A stretch of 64,000 bases of DNA, from contig NZ_LMFB01000005.1 in NCBI RefSeq assembly GCF_001426685.1, positions 23,906 to 87,905 on the forward strand, read 5' to 3'. The notes under the pieces were generated by a model, which saw only the letters and a program-made list of their open reading frames with translations, did no database searches and was not told the DNA's origin. Source of the DNA: Rhizobium sp. Root483D2 (lineage in GTDB: Bacteria > Pseudomonadota > Alphaproteobacteria > Rhizobiales > Rhizobiaceae). This document shows, one piece after another, positions 27,001 through 35,015 of the stretch (the stretch's first letter is position 1; every line of letters starts with the position of its first letter). A program made the position numbers and the translations under genes.

Positions 27001-29523
27001 CTGGTGACGATCGGCTCGGAAAAGCTGATCGCCACGCAGACGGCCTCCATCCCGGCCGAGGGCGGCGAGGTCGATATTCCCATCACCGCCGATTTCGGCG
27101 CGGGCGCCTATGTCACGGCAACGCTCTACCGTCCGGGCGATGCGCAGGAAAGCCGCATGCCGATGCGCTCCATCGGCATCAAATGGCTGGCTGTGGATCC
27201 CGCAGAGCGCAAGCTCTCCGTCACGCTCGACCTGCCGGAAAAGACGCTGCCACGCCAGACGCTGAATATTCCGGTCGCGGTGACCGGGGCAGGGGTGGGC
27301 GAGGAAGCCTATGTCACGGTTGCCGCCGTCGATGTCGGTATTCTCAACCTGACGCGCTATGAAGCGCCCGATCCGGCCGGATGGTATTTCGGCCAGCGCC
27401 AGCTTGGCCTCGAAATCCGCGATCTCTACGGGCGTTTGATCGACGGCTCGCTCGGAGCGACCGGGCGTCTGCGCACCGGTGGCGACGGCGGCCAGATGGC
27501 GTTGCAGGGCAAGCCGCCGACCGAAAAACTGGTGGCGTTCTTCTCCGGCCCGGTTCAGCTGGATGCGGACGGCAAAGCGATTGTCAGTTTTGACATCCCG
27601 CAATTCAACGGAACCGCCCGGGTCATGGCTGTCGCCTGGTCGAAGGCCGGCGTCGGGCATGCCTCAACCGATGTCGTCATTCGCGATCCGGTCGTGGTGA
27701 CGGCGAGCCTGCCGCAGTTCCTGGCGCCCGGAGATAAGGCGGAGCTTCGGCTCGACATCGCCAATACCGATGGCCCTGCCGGCGACATGAACCTGAAGGT
27801 GACGAGCAGTTCCTCCGTAGTGATCGATGCGGCGCAAGCCGAGCAGACCTTCAACGTCAAGCCGGGCGGTAAATTCGACCTCACTCTTCCGCTGTCCGGC
27901 GTCCATCCGGGTGACGGCGCGATCTCGATCGAGCTGACGAGCGCCGACGGGCTTTCGCTGCAACAGTCGGTTTCGGTTCCGGTCCGGCCCGCAGCCCTGC
28001 CGGTAACGACCCGCCACCCCATCACTATCGAGCCGAATGCCAGCCTCAAGGTCGATGGCGATCTTCTGGCCGAAAGCATGCTGCAGGGATCGGCCGTCAG
28101 CATCAGCGTCACCCGCTCTGCCGCCTTCGATATTCCGGCATTGCTGACATCGCTCGACCGCTACCCCTATGGTTGCGCCGAACAGACGACCAGCCGGGCG
28201 CTGCCACTGCTGTATCTGAGTGAACTCGCCAAGCAGTCCGGCCTGCCGGAGGATGGCGATGTCCAGAAGCGCGTTCAGGAAGCGATCTACCGGGTTCTGT
28301 CCTATCAGTCTTCGACCGGTAGTTTCGGCCTCTGGAGCCCCGGTTCCGGCGATCTCTGGCTCGACGCCTATGTCACGGACTTCCTGACACGCGCCCGCGA
28401 ACAGAAATACCAGGTTCCGGACCAGGCCATGGTGCAGGCGCTCGATAACCTACAAAATGCGCTGAGCTACGATGTGGACATGAAGAGCCAAGGCAATGAG
28501 ATTGCCTATTCGCTCTATGTGCTGGCCCGCAACCGCAAGGCTGCAATCAGCGATCTCAGATATTACGCCGACACCAAGCTTGCGGAATTCCCGACGCCGC
28601 TGTCGAAAGGGCATCTGGCTGCGGCTCTCGCCCTTTACGGCGATGCGCAGCGTTCGCAAAGTATTTTCGAGGATGCGCTGCAAATGTCGATGTCGGCAAG
28701 CGATGCAAGCCTTGACCGGTCCGACTACGGTTCGGCCTTGCGCGACGATGCTGCCGTTCTGACGCTGGCAGCGGAAGCCCGGCCGGTGCCAACGATCATC
28801 CCGCAACTCGCCAAGATCGTCGCCCGCGAGTGGGAGCAGAAATCCTATACGAGCACGCAGGAGCAGATGTGGACGCTATTGGCCGCCCGCGCCATTCAAG
28901 GCGGCGATACCGACCTCAATCTCGACATTAACGGCACACCGCGCAGCGGTGGTTACGCCGCACGGTTGAGCGGCGACGAGGTTCTTGATCAGCCGGTGAC
29001 GATCACCAACCGGTCGAGCGAACCGGTTGCCGCCGTCGTCACGACGGTTGCGGCGCCCGCATTCCCGCTGCCTGCCGGCGGCAACGGCTTCAGCATCGAG
29101 CGAACCTATTATACGCTCGACGGTGAGGAGGCGAATGTCACGCAGGCCAGGCAGAACGAGCGTTACGTGGTCGTCATCAACGCCACGGAAAGCAACACCT
29201 GGCCGTCGCGGGTGCTGATCACCGACCTCCTGCCCGCCGGTTTCGAGATCGACAATCCGACCCTTGTCGATAGTGCCAAACTGTCGAACTTCGAATGGAT
29301 CGGCGAAGTCGAGGCTGCCCATACGGAGTTCCGCAGCGACCGTTTCGTTGCTGCCTTCGACCGGACAGCGGGTGATAACCGCTCGATCACCGTTGCCTAT
29401 GTGGTTCGTGCCGTGACGCCGGGCACCTATGATCATCCGGCTGCCAGCATCGAGGACATGTACCGGCCGCAATTCTCCGCGCGCTCCGCGATGGGGCGCA
29501 TGGAGGTTCAGGCGGTCGAATAA
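24073..29523 (+). CDS. Alpha-2-macroglobulin family protein with N-terminal PAN domain
   Basis: A 1816-residue bacterial alpha-2-macroglobulin, a periplasmic protease trap that tethers attacking proteases through a thioester. The signal peptide ends near VQA/AEQ. Residues 25-95 form a cysteine-rich PAN/apple-like domain (DCEKICVADTSCRAF, KWCFLKS), then a helical repeat region, then the long series of macroglobulin beta domains. The thioester motif GCAEQ is intact with Cys near residue 1368, followed by the alpha/alpha toroid. Start ATG at 24073 has GGGGAGGA nine bases upstream. Not a lipoprotein by its N-terminus, unlike E. coli YfhM. The stop codon shares a base with the pbpC start, the classic partner. 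Confidence 0.92.
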   Translation: MRAFIRLSALVLGVLAFSPAVQAAEQGRHIVTTQDGDYFGFDLRTQQNVSLGDCEKICVADTSCRAFTYNPKVKWCFLKSDYNTLNTFAGAVAGKVVDAASAEPDIGAPPALPFVTEQLLTDARATKDNLSVLSDQDALGLKGRKDAAYRELAAGNVAPALKAFQGALAITPDDGALWIEAARAANRVYGNSDFATQASLAALNAYQLSRTTQARAEALEVLATALKNTENFRAALSAYKASLALVEAKSVRADYTDLRSRQGFRVTEHKIDSDSATPRVCVQFSEPLVKAGVDYTPFVLLDGATPKALEAKGSEICVEGLTHGQRYKIALRSGLPSSVEEPLEANVNLDVYIPDRAAMVRFTGDSFVLPGTARRGIPIVSVNTASANLKLYRIGDRNIASLLTASQFLTQLDGYSAQRIQDENGEMVWQGSIDIATDLNKEVVTSFPVDEALPQRKPGVYVLTAVSATGARNEWDSQATQWFVISDIGLSTYSGTDGLSVFARSLASAKQMAGIELTLLAKNNEVLGTSTTDADGRATFDAGLLRGTAAMTPAVITAKSGDDDYVFLDLTRAGFDLSDRGVTGRAAPGAIDVLTWTERGIYRAGETVHVSALARDSASIAIEKLPLTFIFMRPDGVEDRRVVSDGGLAGGYALDLPLQPNAMRGTWTVQIFTDPKGTAISERQFQVDDFVPDRVEFDMASTAKQIEIDTPVLVTIDGRFLYGAPAAGLELEGEVGLKPTRETEDFKGYLFGLADEEATEDSRTTLEGLEPLDEDGKATFDVTLTDVPSTTQLLNANITVRVQEAGGRAVERSLTLPVKPAGAMIGIKPEFSGDLAENAVGKFHVIAIDESGAKQAKTGLTWKLLRVEQDYQWYRDGTAWKYEPVTSTKQVSNGTLDVTTDGGEIAISAGWGRYRLELETADTDGPASSVEFDSGWYVTASSTETPDGLEVALDKQNYAIGDTAKLRVSPRFAGEVLVTIGSEKLIATQTASIPAEGGEVDIPITADFGAGAYVTATLYRPGDAQESRMPMRSIGIKWLAVDPAERKLSVTLDLPEKTLPRQTLNIPVAVTGAGVGEEAYVTVAAVDVGILNLTRYEAPDPAGWYFGQRQLGLEIRDLYGRLIDGSLGATGRLRTGGDGGQMALQGKPPTEKLVAFFSGPVQLDADGKAIVSFDIPQFNGTARVMAVAWSKAGVGHASTDVVIRDPVVVTASLPQFLAPGDKAELRLDIANTDGPAGDMNLKVTSSSSVVIDAAQAEQTFNVKPGGKFDLTLPLSGVHPGDGAISIELTSADGLSLQQSVSVPVRPAALPVTTRHPITIEPNASLKVDGDLLAESMLQGSAVSISVTRSAAFDIPALLTSLDRYPYGCAEQTTSRALPLLYLSELAKQSGLPEDGDVQKRVQEAIYRVLSYQSSTGSFGLWSPGSGDLWLDAYVTDFLTRAREQKYQVPDQAMVQALDNLQNALSYDVDMKSQGNEIAYSLYVLARNRKAAISDLRYYADTKLAEFPTPLSKGHLAAALALYGDAQRSQSIFEDALQMSMSASDASLDRSDYGSALRDDAAVLTLAAEARPVPTIIPQLAKIVAREWEQKSYTSTQEQMWTLLAARAIQGGDTDLNLDINGTPRSGGYAARLSGDEVLDQPVTITNRSSEPVAAVVTTVAAPAFPLPAGGNGFSIERTYYTLDGEEANVTQARQNERYVVVINATESNTWPSRVLITDLLPAGFEIDNPTLVDSAKLSNFEWIGEVEAAHTEFRSDRFVAAFDRTAGDNRSITVAYVVRAVTPGTYDHPAASIEDMYRPQFSARSAMGRMEVQAVE

Positions 29524-31607
29524 TGGCTCTCTGGGCAAAAATCTGCGGCGCGTTGGTGGGCTCCGCCCTTCTATGCGTCGCCATCATGTCCGGCCTGGAA
29601 GCGGCGGACCACGCCTATCCGCCGCCGCTCGAGCAAGCGCGCACGGTCTCTGCCGAAGTGCTGGATGCGGACGGACAGCTGTTGCGGGCCTTTGCGACGC
29701 CGCAGGGCCGCTGGCGGCTGCAGACGACGGCGAAGGACGTCGATCCGCAATTCGTGCGCATGTTGATCGCCTATGAGGATCAACGCTTCTTCGAGCACAA
29801 GGGCGTCGATCCCATCGCACTGATGCGCGCCGCCGGGCAGTTCGCGACCCATGGGCGGATCGTCTCGGGCGCCTCAACGCTGTCGATGCAGGTGGCACGG
29901 CTGATCGAGCCGCGGGAAGGCCGGTCGTTTGCGGCAAAGTTTCGCCAGCTTGCCCGCGCCGTGCAGATCGAACGCCGCCTGAGCAAGGCCGAAATCCTTG
30001 ATCTTTACCTCACCCACGCGCCCTATGGCGGCAATCTGGAGGGCATTCGTGCGGCAAGCCTTGCCTATTTCGGCAAGGAGCCCCGGCGTCTGACCGTATC
30101 GGAAGCAGCCCTTCTGGTGGCGCTTCCCCAGCTCCCGGAAAAGCGCCGCCCCGACCGTCATCTGAAAGCCGCCGAGACGGCACGGCAACGGGTTTTGGAG
30201 CGCATGGCCGTTTCCGCCGTGATCGGCGAAGGGGAGGCGGAACGCGCTGGCCTGACCGCCGTGCCGGAGCGCCGTCTGCAATTGCCGGCCTTTGCAGCCC
30301 ATGTCGCAGAAGCGGCGCGGCGAAAAGAACCTGCGGTTATCCAGCACCAGACGACGCTGCGCCGGAATATCCAGAAGGGGCTGGAAACCGTCGCCAAGGA
30401 GGCTGCCGCGCGCCTTGGGCCCAAGGTCTCGATCGCCATGGTCATGGCCGATGCGCGCACCGGCGAGATTGTCGGTGAACTCGGGTCGGCCGATTATTTC
30501 GATGCCAGCCGCTCCGGCTGGATCGACATGACGCGCATTTCCCGCTCGCCCGGCTCGACGCTGAAGCCGTTCATCTATGGCCTCGCCTTCGAGGAGGGGC
30601 TGGTGTCGCAGGAAACCATCATCGAAGACCGGCCGGCGGATTTCTTCGGCTACCGGCCGCGCAATTTCGACATGACCTATCAGGGCGATGTCAGCATCCG
30701 CCAGGCCCTGCAATTGTCGCTCAATGTCCCTGCTGTACGGTTGCTGGATGCTGTTGGCCCAACGCGCCTGATGGTGCGCTTCCGCCGCGCCGAGGTGAGG
30801 CCCATCCTGCCTGCGAACGAGGCGCCGGGCCTGGCCATCGGCCTTGGCGGCTTGGGCATCAACCTGAAGGATCTCGTGCAGCTCTATGCCGGCCTTGCCA
30901 ATCGCGGTAAGCCGGTCCGTCTTGGCGACGGGATTCGCGAGCAACCGGGCCCAATTGAAAACGAACCGCTTCTCGACGCCGTTGCCACCTGGCAGATCGC
31001 CGATATTCTTTCGGGCGTGCTGCCGCCGGCAGGCGCCGTCCAGCGCGGTATCGCCTACAAGACAGGTACGAGCTACGGCTACCGCGATGCCTGGTCCGTC
31101 GGGTTCGATGGCCGCTATGTGCTGGGTGTCTGGGTCGGCCGTCCGGACAATGGCGCGGTCCCGGGCCTGACAGGCTACGGCATGGCGGCGCCAATCCTGT
31201 TTGACGGCTTTGCCAAGTCAGGCGTTGCCATGACGCCGCTTCCGCGTGCCCCGGCCGGTGCTGTTCGCATCGCGCAAGCCGAGTTGCCGATCAGCCAGCG
31301 CCGGTTTTCCTTAAGCGCCAATGGCCTCGTTTCCGCCTCCATCCGGGAAGCCGCGCCGCAGATCGTTTATCCGCCGGAAGGCGCCCGTGTGGAACTGGGG
31401 GTCGATACCGACGGCGTGGCGATGCCGCTTGTGCTCAAGCTCCAGGGCGGGCGGGCACCCTTCCGCTGGCTTGCCAATGGCAAACCGCTTCCCGAGACGT
31501 CGCGGCGCCGTGTCAATCAATGGGTACCGGATGGCGCCGGCTATTCCACGCTGACCGTCATCGATGCCGCCGGGCGGGCCGCGAGCGTGCGGGTTTTTCT
31601 CGACTAG
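29523..31607 (+). CDS. pbpC: Penicillin-binding protein 1C
   Basis: A 694-residue bifunctional class A PBP with one N-terminal membrane anchor. The GT51 glycosyltransferase has the EDQRFFEHKGVDP and GASTLSMQVARL motifs (about residues 80-120). The transpeptidase has STLK in SPGSTLKPFIYG, SLN in LQLSLNVPA and KTGT in AYKTGTSYGYRDAW. A C-terminal BiPBP_C domain ends the protein. It polymerises and cross-links glycan strands. Known pairing: pbpC and alpha-2-macroglobulin genes are often linked, and the macroglobulin is thought to protect the periplasm when the wall is breached while PBP1C repairs it. The TAATG junction here indicates translational coupling. Confidence 0.95.
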   Translation: MALWAKICGALVGSALLCVAIMSGLEAADHAYPPPLEQARTVSAEVLDADGQLLRAFATPQGRWRLQTTAKDVDPQFVRMLIAYEDQRFFEHKGVDPIALMRAAGQFATHGRIVSGASTLSMQVARLIEPREGRSFAAKFRQLARAVQIERRLSKAEILDLYLTHAPYGGNLEGIRAASLAYFGKEPRRLTVSEAALLVALPQLPEKRRPDRHLKAAETARQRVLERMAVSAVIGEGEAERAGLTAVPERRLQLPAFAAHVAEAARRKEPAVIQHQTTLRRNIQKGLETVAKEAAARLGPKVSIAMVMADARTGEIVGELGSADYFDASRSGWIDMTRISRSPGSTLKPFIYGLAFEEGLVSQETIIEDRPADFFGYRPRNFDMTYQGDVSIRQALQLSLNVPAVRLLDAVGPTRLMVRFRRAEVRPILPANEAPGLAIGLGGLGINLKDLVQLYAGLANRGKPVRLGDGIREQPGPIENEPLLDAVATWQIADILSGVLPPAGAVQRGIAYKTGTSYGYRDAWSVGFDGRYVLGVWVGRPDNGAVPGLTGYGMAAPILFDGFAKSGVAMTPLPRAPAGAVRIAQAELPISQRRFSLSANGLVSASIREAAPQIVYPPEGARVELGVDTDGVAMPLVLKLQGGRAPFRWLANGKPLPETSRRRVNQWVPDGAGYSTLTVIDAAGRAASVRVFLD

Positions 31608-31722
31608 AATCACCGGAATTGTTTCGGTCGAGCCGCCATCAGGCCGGAACTGGCAACTCCGAATTGTGCCCTATCAGGAATGGGGATTCCCGAACATCGT
31701 CTCATGATTTATCAGTGAGACA

Positions 31723-31745
31723 TGATTCGATCCGATCTGATTCGA
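31723..31745. repeat. Direct repeat TGATTCGA upstream of bcsN
   Basis: TGATTCGA occurs twice at a 15-base period (31723-31730 and 31738-31745), with TTCGA/TCGAA also forming a short inverted repeat. It lies about 50-70 bases before the preferred bcsN start and could be a regulator site. Its presence is one reason to doubt the upstream ATG at 31722. Confidence 0.35.
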
Positions 31746-31793
31746 AACCGCGCCGGGGGGACACCCAGTTGCGATGACATTGACGGAGGCATA

Positions 31794-32720
31794 TTGTCTT
31801 TTCCGCTTCCCTTGGCCGTTCGATATGCGCTTGCCGGCGTCGTCCTGACGCTTGGTCTTGTCGGCTGCGGAGCGCGCGACGGCGTGAGATTGTCCGATAC
31901 TGCAACGACCGTGCCGACCGAGACGGCCTTTGCGCTGCCGGGACCGGGCGGGCCAGCCATCGTCAATATCGTCGAGCGCAGTTTCAGCAACGCGACCCAG
32001 CAGGACATCTTCCTGTTCACATCCGCCTCGACGCCCGGCCAGAATCTCATGCGTGTCCAGCTGTTCGGTCCGGTCGGATTGAAATTCGATGGAACGAAGT
32101 CGCTCGGTTACAGCTCTGTCCGCGCCGGCGATATTGCTAGGGAAATGCGCCGTGAGCTTCCGGGCGTAGCACTCCGGCAATCACCGATCTACATGCAGAA
32201 CAATTACGGGCCCTTCAGCTATGCCTATGGGCGCGGCCGCGGCAACGATGCATGCCTCTATGGCTGGCAGCAGATCCGCTCGCCCGACAATGCCAGAACG
32301 GCCTTCCAGAACCAGGGCACGATCCAGGTCCGGCTGCGGCTTTGCGAAGAGAATGCCAGCGAGGAAAAGCTGGTCAGCCAGATGTACGGCTATACGATCC
32401 GTGGCGCATTCAATACGGCCACCTGGAACCCCTATGGCGCGCCCCAGAGTGTCGATCCGGCTTTTGGCCGGACTGGACATCCGATCTATCCGAAGGTCGA
32501 TGACATCCGCGGCAATCTGATGCCGGAAGTCCCTGCCGAGCGGGTTCGCCCCGCTGTGCGGCCGCGCCAAGTGGTTGTCGCGAAGGAAAAAATCGTGCCA
32601 ATCAAACAACCGGCGCCGGAAGAAACCATTCCTTTACCAACATCGGGGGATATGAAGGGGATTGTTGTTCCGTCCCCTGATTGTGTGAGCCAATCGGCGG
32701 GTGCCGGGCAATGCAAGTAA
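31794..32720 (+). CDS. bcsN: Cellulose biosynthesis lipoprotein BcsN
   Basis: A rhizobial accessory cellulose protein of unknown biochemical role, encoded ahead of bcsA. I prefer the TTG at 31794: GGAGG is four bases upstream, and it gives a lipoprotein signal peptide (SFPLPLAVRYALAGVVLTLG then LVGC). The ATG at 31722 would add 24 polar residues before the signal and has no good ribosome site. After the lipobox, RLSDTATTVPTETAFALPG and NNYGPFSYAYGRGRGNDACLY resemble the BcsN family as I recall it. The tail is Pro/Lys-rich, with a Cys two residues before the end (AGAGQCK). Likely anchored in the outer membrane and facing the periplasm, inferred from the lipobox. Confidence 0.82.
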   Translation: MSFPLPLAVRYALAGVVLTLGLVGCGARDGVRLSDTATTVPTETAFALPGPGGPAIVNIVERSFSNATQQDIFLFTSASTPGQNLMRVQLFGPVGLKFDGTKSLGYSSVRAGDIAREMRRELPGVALRQSPIYMQNNYGPFSYAYGRGRGNDACLYGWQQIRSPDNARTAFQNQGTIQVRLRLCEENASEEKLVSQMYGYTIRGAFNTATWNPYGAPQSVDPAFGRTGHPIYPKVDDIRGNLMPEVPAERVRPAVRPRQVVVAKEKIVPIKQPAPEETIPLPTSGDMKGIVVPSPDCVSQSAGAGQCK

Positions 32721-32828
32721 CATCGGCATGATCCGAATTGCCGGTTGCAGTTTGAGTTGACCATGGCGTTTTGAGGGCGTCCGCCGGCACTGACGTGTCA
32801 CCGGGTGGCCTCCTGAAGGGCACCAACC

Positions 32829-35015
32829 ATGCGCAAGGCGAGTATCATTCTTTTCTGGGGAATAGCTTCCCTGTGCGTCATTGCGCTGGTGACGCTGCCG
32901 ATCAACCTGCAGACCCAGTTGATCGCCAGTATTGCCGTCGTCACCTTCATGGCTGTTTTGAAAATCCTCAAAGCCGAGGGCACATGGCGGCTGACGGCGC
33001 TCGCTTTCGGCACGGCGATCGTGATGCGCTACGTCTACTGGCGCACGACCAGCACGCTGCCGCCGGTCAACCAGCTGGAAAACTTCATTCCCGGCTTTCT
33101 GCTTTATCTTGCGGAAATGTACAGCGTGATGATGCTGGCGCTCAGCCTATTCGTCGTCGCCATGCCGCTGCCGTCGCGCCCGTCGCGGGCTGCGTCGGAG
33201 GGGAAATATCCAAGCGTCGATGTTTACGTACCGACCTATAATGAGGATTCGCATCTGCTGGCCAATACATTGGCTGCAGCCAAGGCCATGGATTACCCGG
33301 CCGAGAAGCTGACCGTATGGCTGCTTGACGATGGCGGCACGCTGCAGAAGCGAAGCTCGGCCAATCTGCTCGAAAGCCAAACGGCCAAGTCCCGGCACCA
33401 GGAATTGCAGACGCTCTGCGCCGATCTCGATGTGCGCTACCTGACGCGCGACCGCAACGAGCATGCCAAGGCCGGCAATCTCAATAATGGCATGGCGCAT
33501 TCTGACGGCGAACTGATCGCCGTCTTCGACGCCGACCACGCGCCCGCGAGAGACTTTCTTCTGGAGACGGTCGGCTATTTTGAGGACGATCCACGGCTGT
33601 TTCTCGTTCAGACCCCGCATTTCTTCCTCAACCCCGACCCGGTCGAACGCAATCTGCGCACCTTCGAGAAGATGCCGAGCGAGAACGAAATGTTCTACGG
33701 CATTATCCAGCGCGGACTGGACAAGTGGAACGCCTCGTTCTTCTGCGGCTCGGCAGCCGTTTTGCGCCGTCAGGCGCTCGACCAGACCGGCGGCTTCAGC
33801 GGCGTCAGCATCACGGAAGACTGCGAAACCGCGATCGACCTGCATGCCAGCGGCTGGAACAGCGTCTATGTCGACCGGCCGCTGATCGCCGGGTTGCAAC
33901 CGGCGACGTTTGCCAGCTTTATCGGTCAGCGCAGCCGCTGGGCGCAGGGCATGATGCAGATCCTGCGGTTCAAATTCCCGCCCTTGAAGCGCGGCCTGTC
34001 GATCCCGCAGCGGCTTTGCTACATGTCCTCGACATTGTTCTGGCTCTTTCCGTTCCCAAGAACGATCTTTCTCTTTGCGCCGCTCTGTTACCTCTTCTTC
34101 GACCTGGAAATCTTCACCGCGTCCGGCGGCGAGTTCCTGGGCTATACCCTTGCCTATATGCTCGTGAACCTGATGATGCAGAACTATCTCTACGGCTCCT
34201 TCCGCTGGCCCTGGATCTCCGAGCTCTATGAATATGTCCAGACGGTTCACCTCCTGCCGGCCGTTGTCTCGGCGATCGTCAATCCGAGGAAGCCGAGCTT
34301 CAAGGTGACGGCGAAGGATGAATCCGTTCTCGTCAGCCGTTTGTCTGAAATCAGCAGGCCGTTCTTCATCATCTTCGGCGTGCTGCTGCTTGCGCTTCTG
34401 GTGACCATCTACCGGGTCTATACCGAGCCCTATAAGGCCGACGTGACGCTGGTGGTGGGCGCCTGGAACCTGCTCAATCTGGTGCTCGCCGGTTGCGCGC
34501 TCGGCGTCGTTTCCGAACGCGGCGAATTGTCGGCGACGCGGCGGGTCAAAGTCACGCGCCGCTGCGAATTCGGGCTGGGCGAACAATGGTATCCGGCAAC
34601 GATCGACGACGTTTCGGTCTATGGTGCCCGCATCAATGTCTATGCAAAGACGATCGGCTCACCTACGGTCAACACGCGCGGCCTGATCCGGTTTACGCCG
34701 CATGGCCGCGAAACGGCGGAAATCCTTCCCGTTGCCGTCCGTAACACGCAGGTCGATGGCGATATCGTCACGATGGGTTGCCAGTACCTGCCGGAAGCGG
34801 CCCGCGATCACAGTCTCGTTGCCGACCTGATTTTTGCAAACTCCCAGCAATGGACGGAATTCCAGTTATCACGCCGTGGCAATCCGGGCCTTTTCCGGGG
34901 AACGATCTGGTTCTTCGGGCTGGCTTTTTACCAGACAAGCCGCGGGCTCGCCTATTTCTTCAGCAATCGCGGTGGAGGCGGCAAGGCCAAGGTTGCAGCG
35001 GGAGCGAAAAAATGA
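32829..35015 (+). CDS. bcsA: Cellulose synthase catalytic subunit (UDP-forming)
   Basis: A 728-residue inner membrane GT2 enzyme that polymerises UDP-glucose into beta-1,4-glucan and extrudes it. N-terminal helices precede the catalytic domain: LDDGG (166-170), DAD (234-236), the TED base (329-331) and QRSRW (367-371). Further helices follow, then a PilZ domain with TRRVKVTRR and DVSVYG near residues 575-600, the RxxxR and DxSxxG pattern for cyclic di-GMP activation. The first Arg motif is slightly altered in spacing. The stop overlaps the bcsB start as ATGA. Confidence 0.96.
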   Translation: MRKASIILFWGIASLCVIALVTLPINLQTQLIASIAVVTFMAVLKILKAEGTWRLTALAFGTAIVMRYVYWRTTSTLPPVNQLENFIPGFLLYLAEMYSVMMLALSLFVVAMPLPSRPSRAASEGKYPSVDVYVPTYNEDSHLLANTLAAAKAMDYPAEKLTVWLLDDGGTLQKRSSANLLESQTAKSRHQELQTLCADLDVRYLTRDRNEHAKAGNLNNGMAHSDGELIAVFDADHAPARDFLLETVGYFEDDPRLFLVQTPHFFLNPDPVERNLRTFEKMPSENEMFYGIIQRGLDKWNASFFCGSAAVLRRQALDQTGGFSGVSITEDCETAIDLHASGWNSVYVDRPLIAGLQPATFASFIGQRSRWAQGMMQILRFKFPPLKRGLSIPQRLCYMSSTLFWLFPFPRTIFLFAPLCYLFFDLEIFTASGGEFLGYTLAYMLVNLMMQNYLYGSFRWPWISELYEYVQTVHLLPAVVSAIVNPRKPSFKVTAKDESVLVSRLSEISRPFFIIFGVLLLALLVTIYRVYTEPYKADVTLVVGAWNLLNLVLAGCALGVVSERGELSATRRVKVTRRCEFGLGEQWYPATIDDVSVYGARINVYAKTIGSPTVNTRGLIRFTPHGRETAEILPVAVRNTQVDGDIVTMGCQYLPEAARDHSLVADLIFANSQQWTEFQLSRRGNPGLFRGTIWFFGLAFYQTSRGLAYFFSNRGGGGKAKVAAGAKK

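Noticed and set aside
24094..27660. A 1188-codon open frame on the minus strand inside the alpha-2-macroglobulin gene
   Set aside because: Its translation is rich in Arg, Gly, His and Asp with no domain motifs, as expected for the antisense of a high-GC gene with few stop codons. The sense frame has signal peptide, thioester and family blocks.
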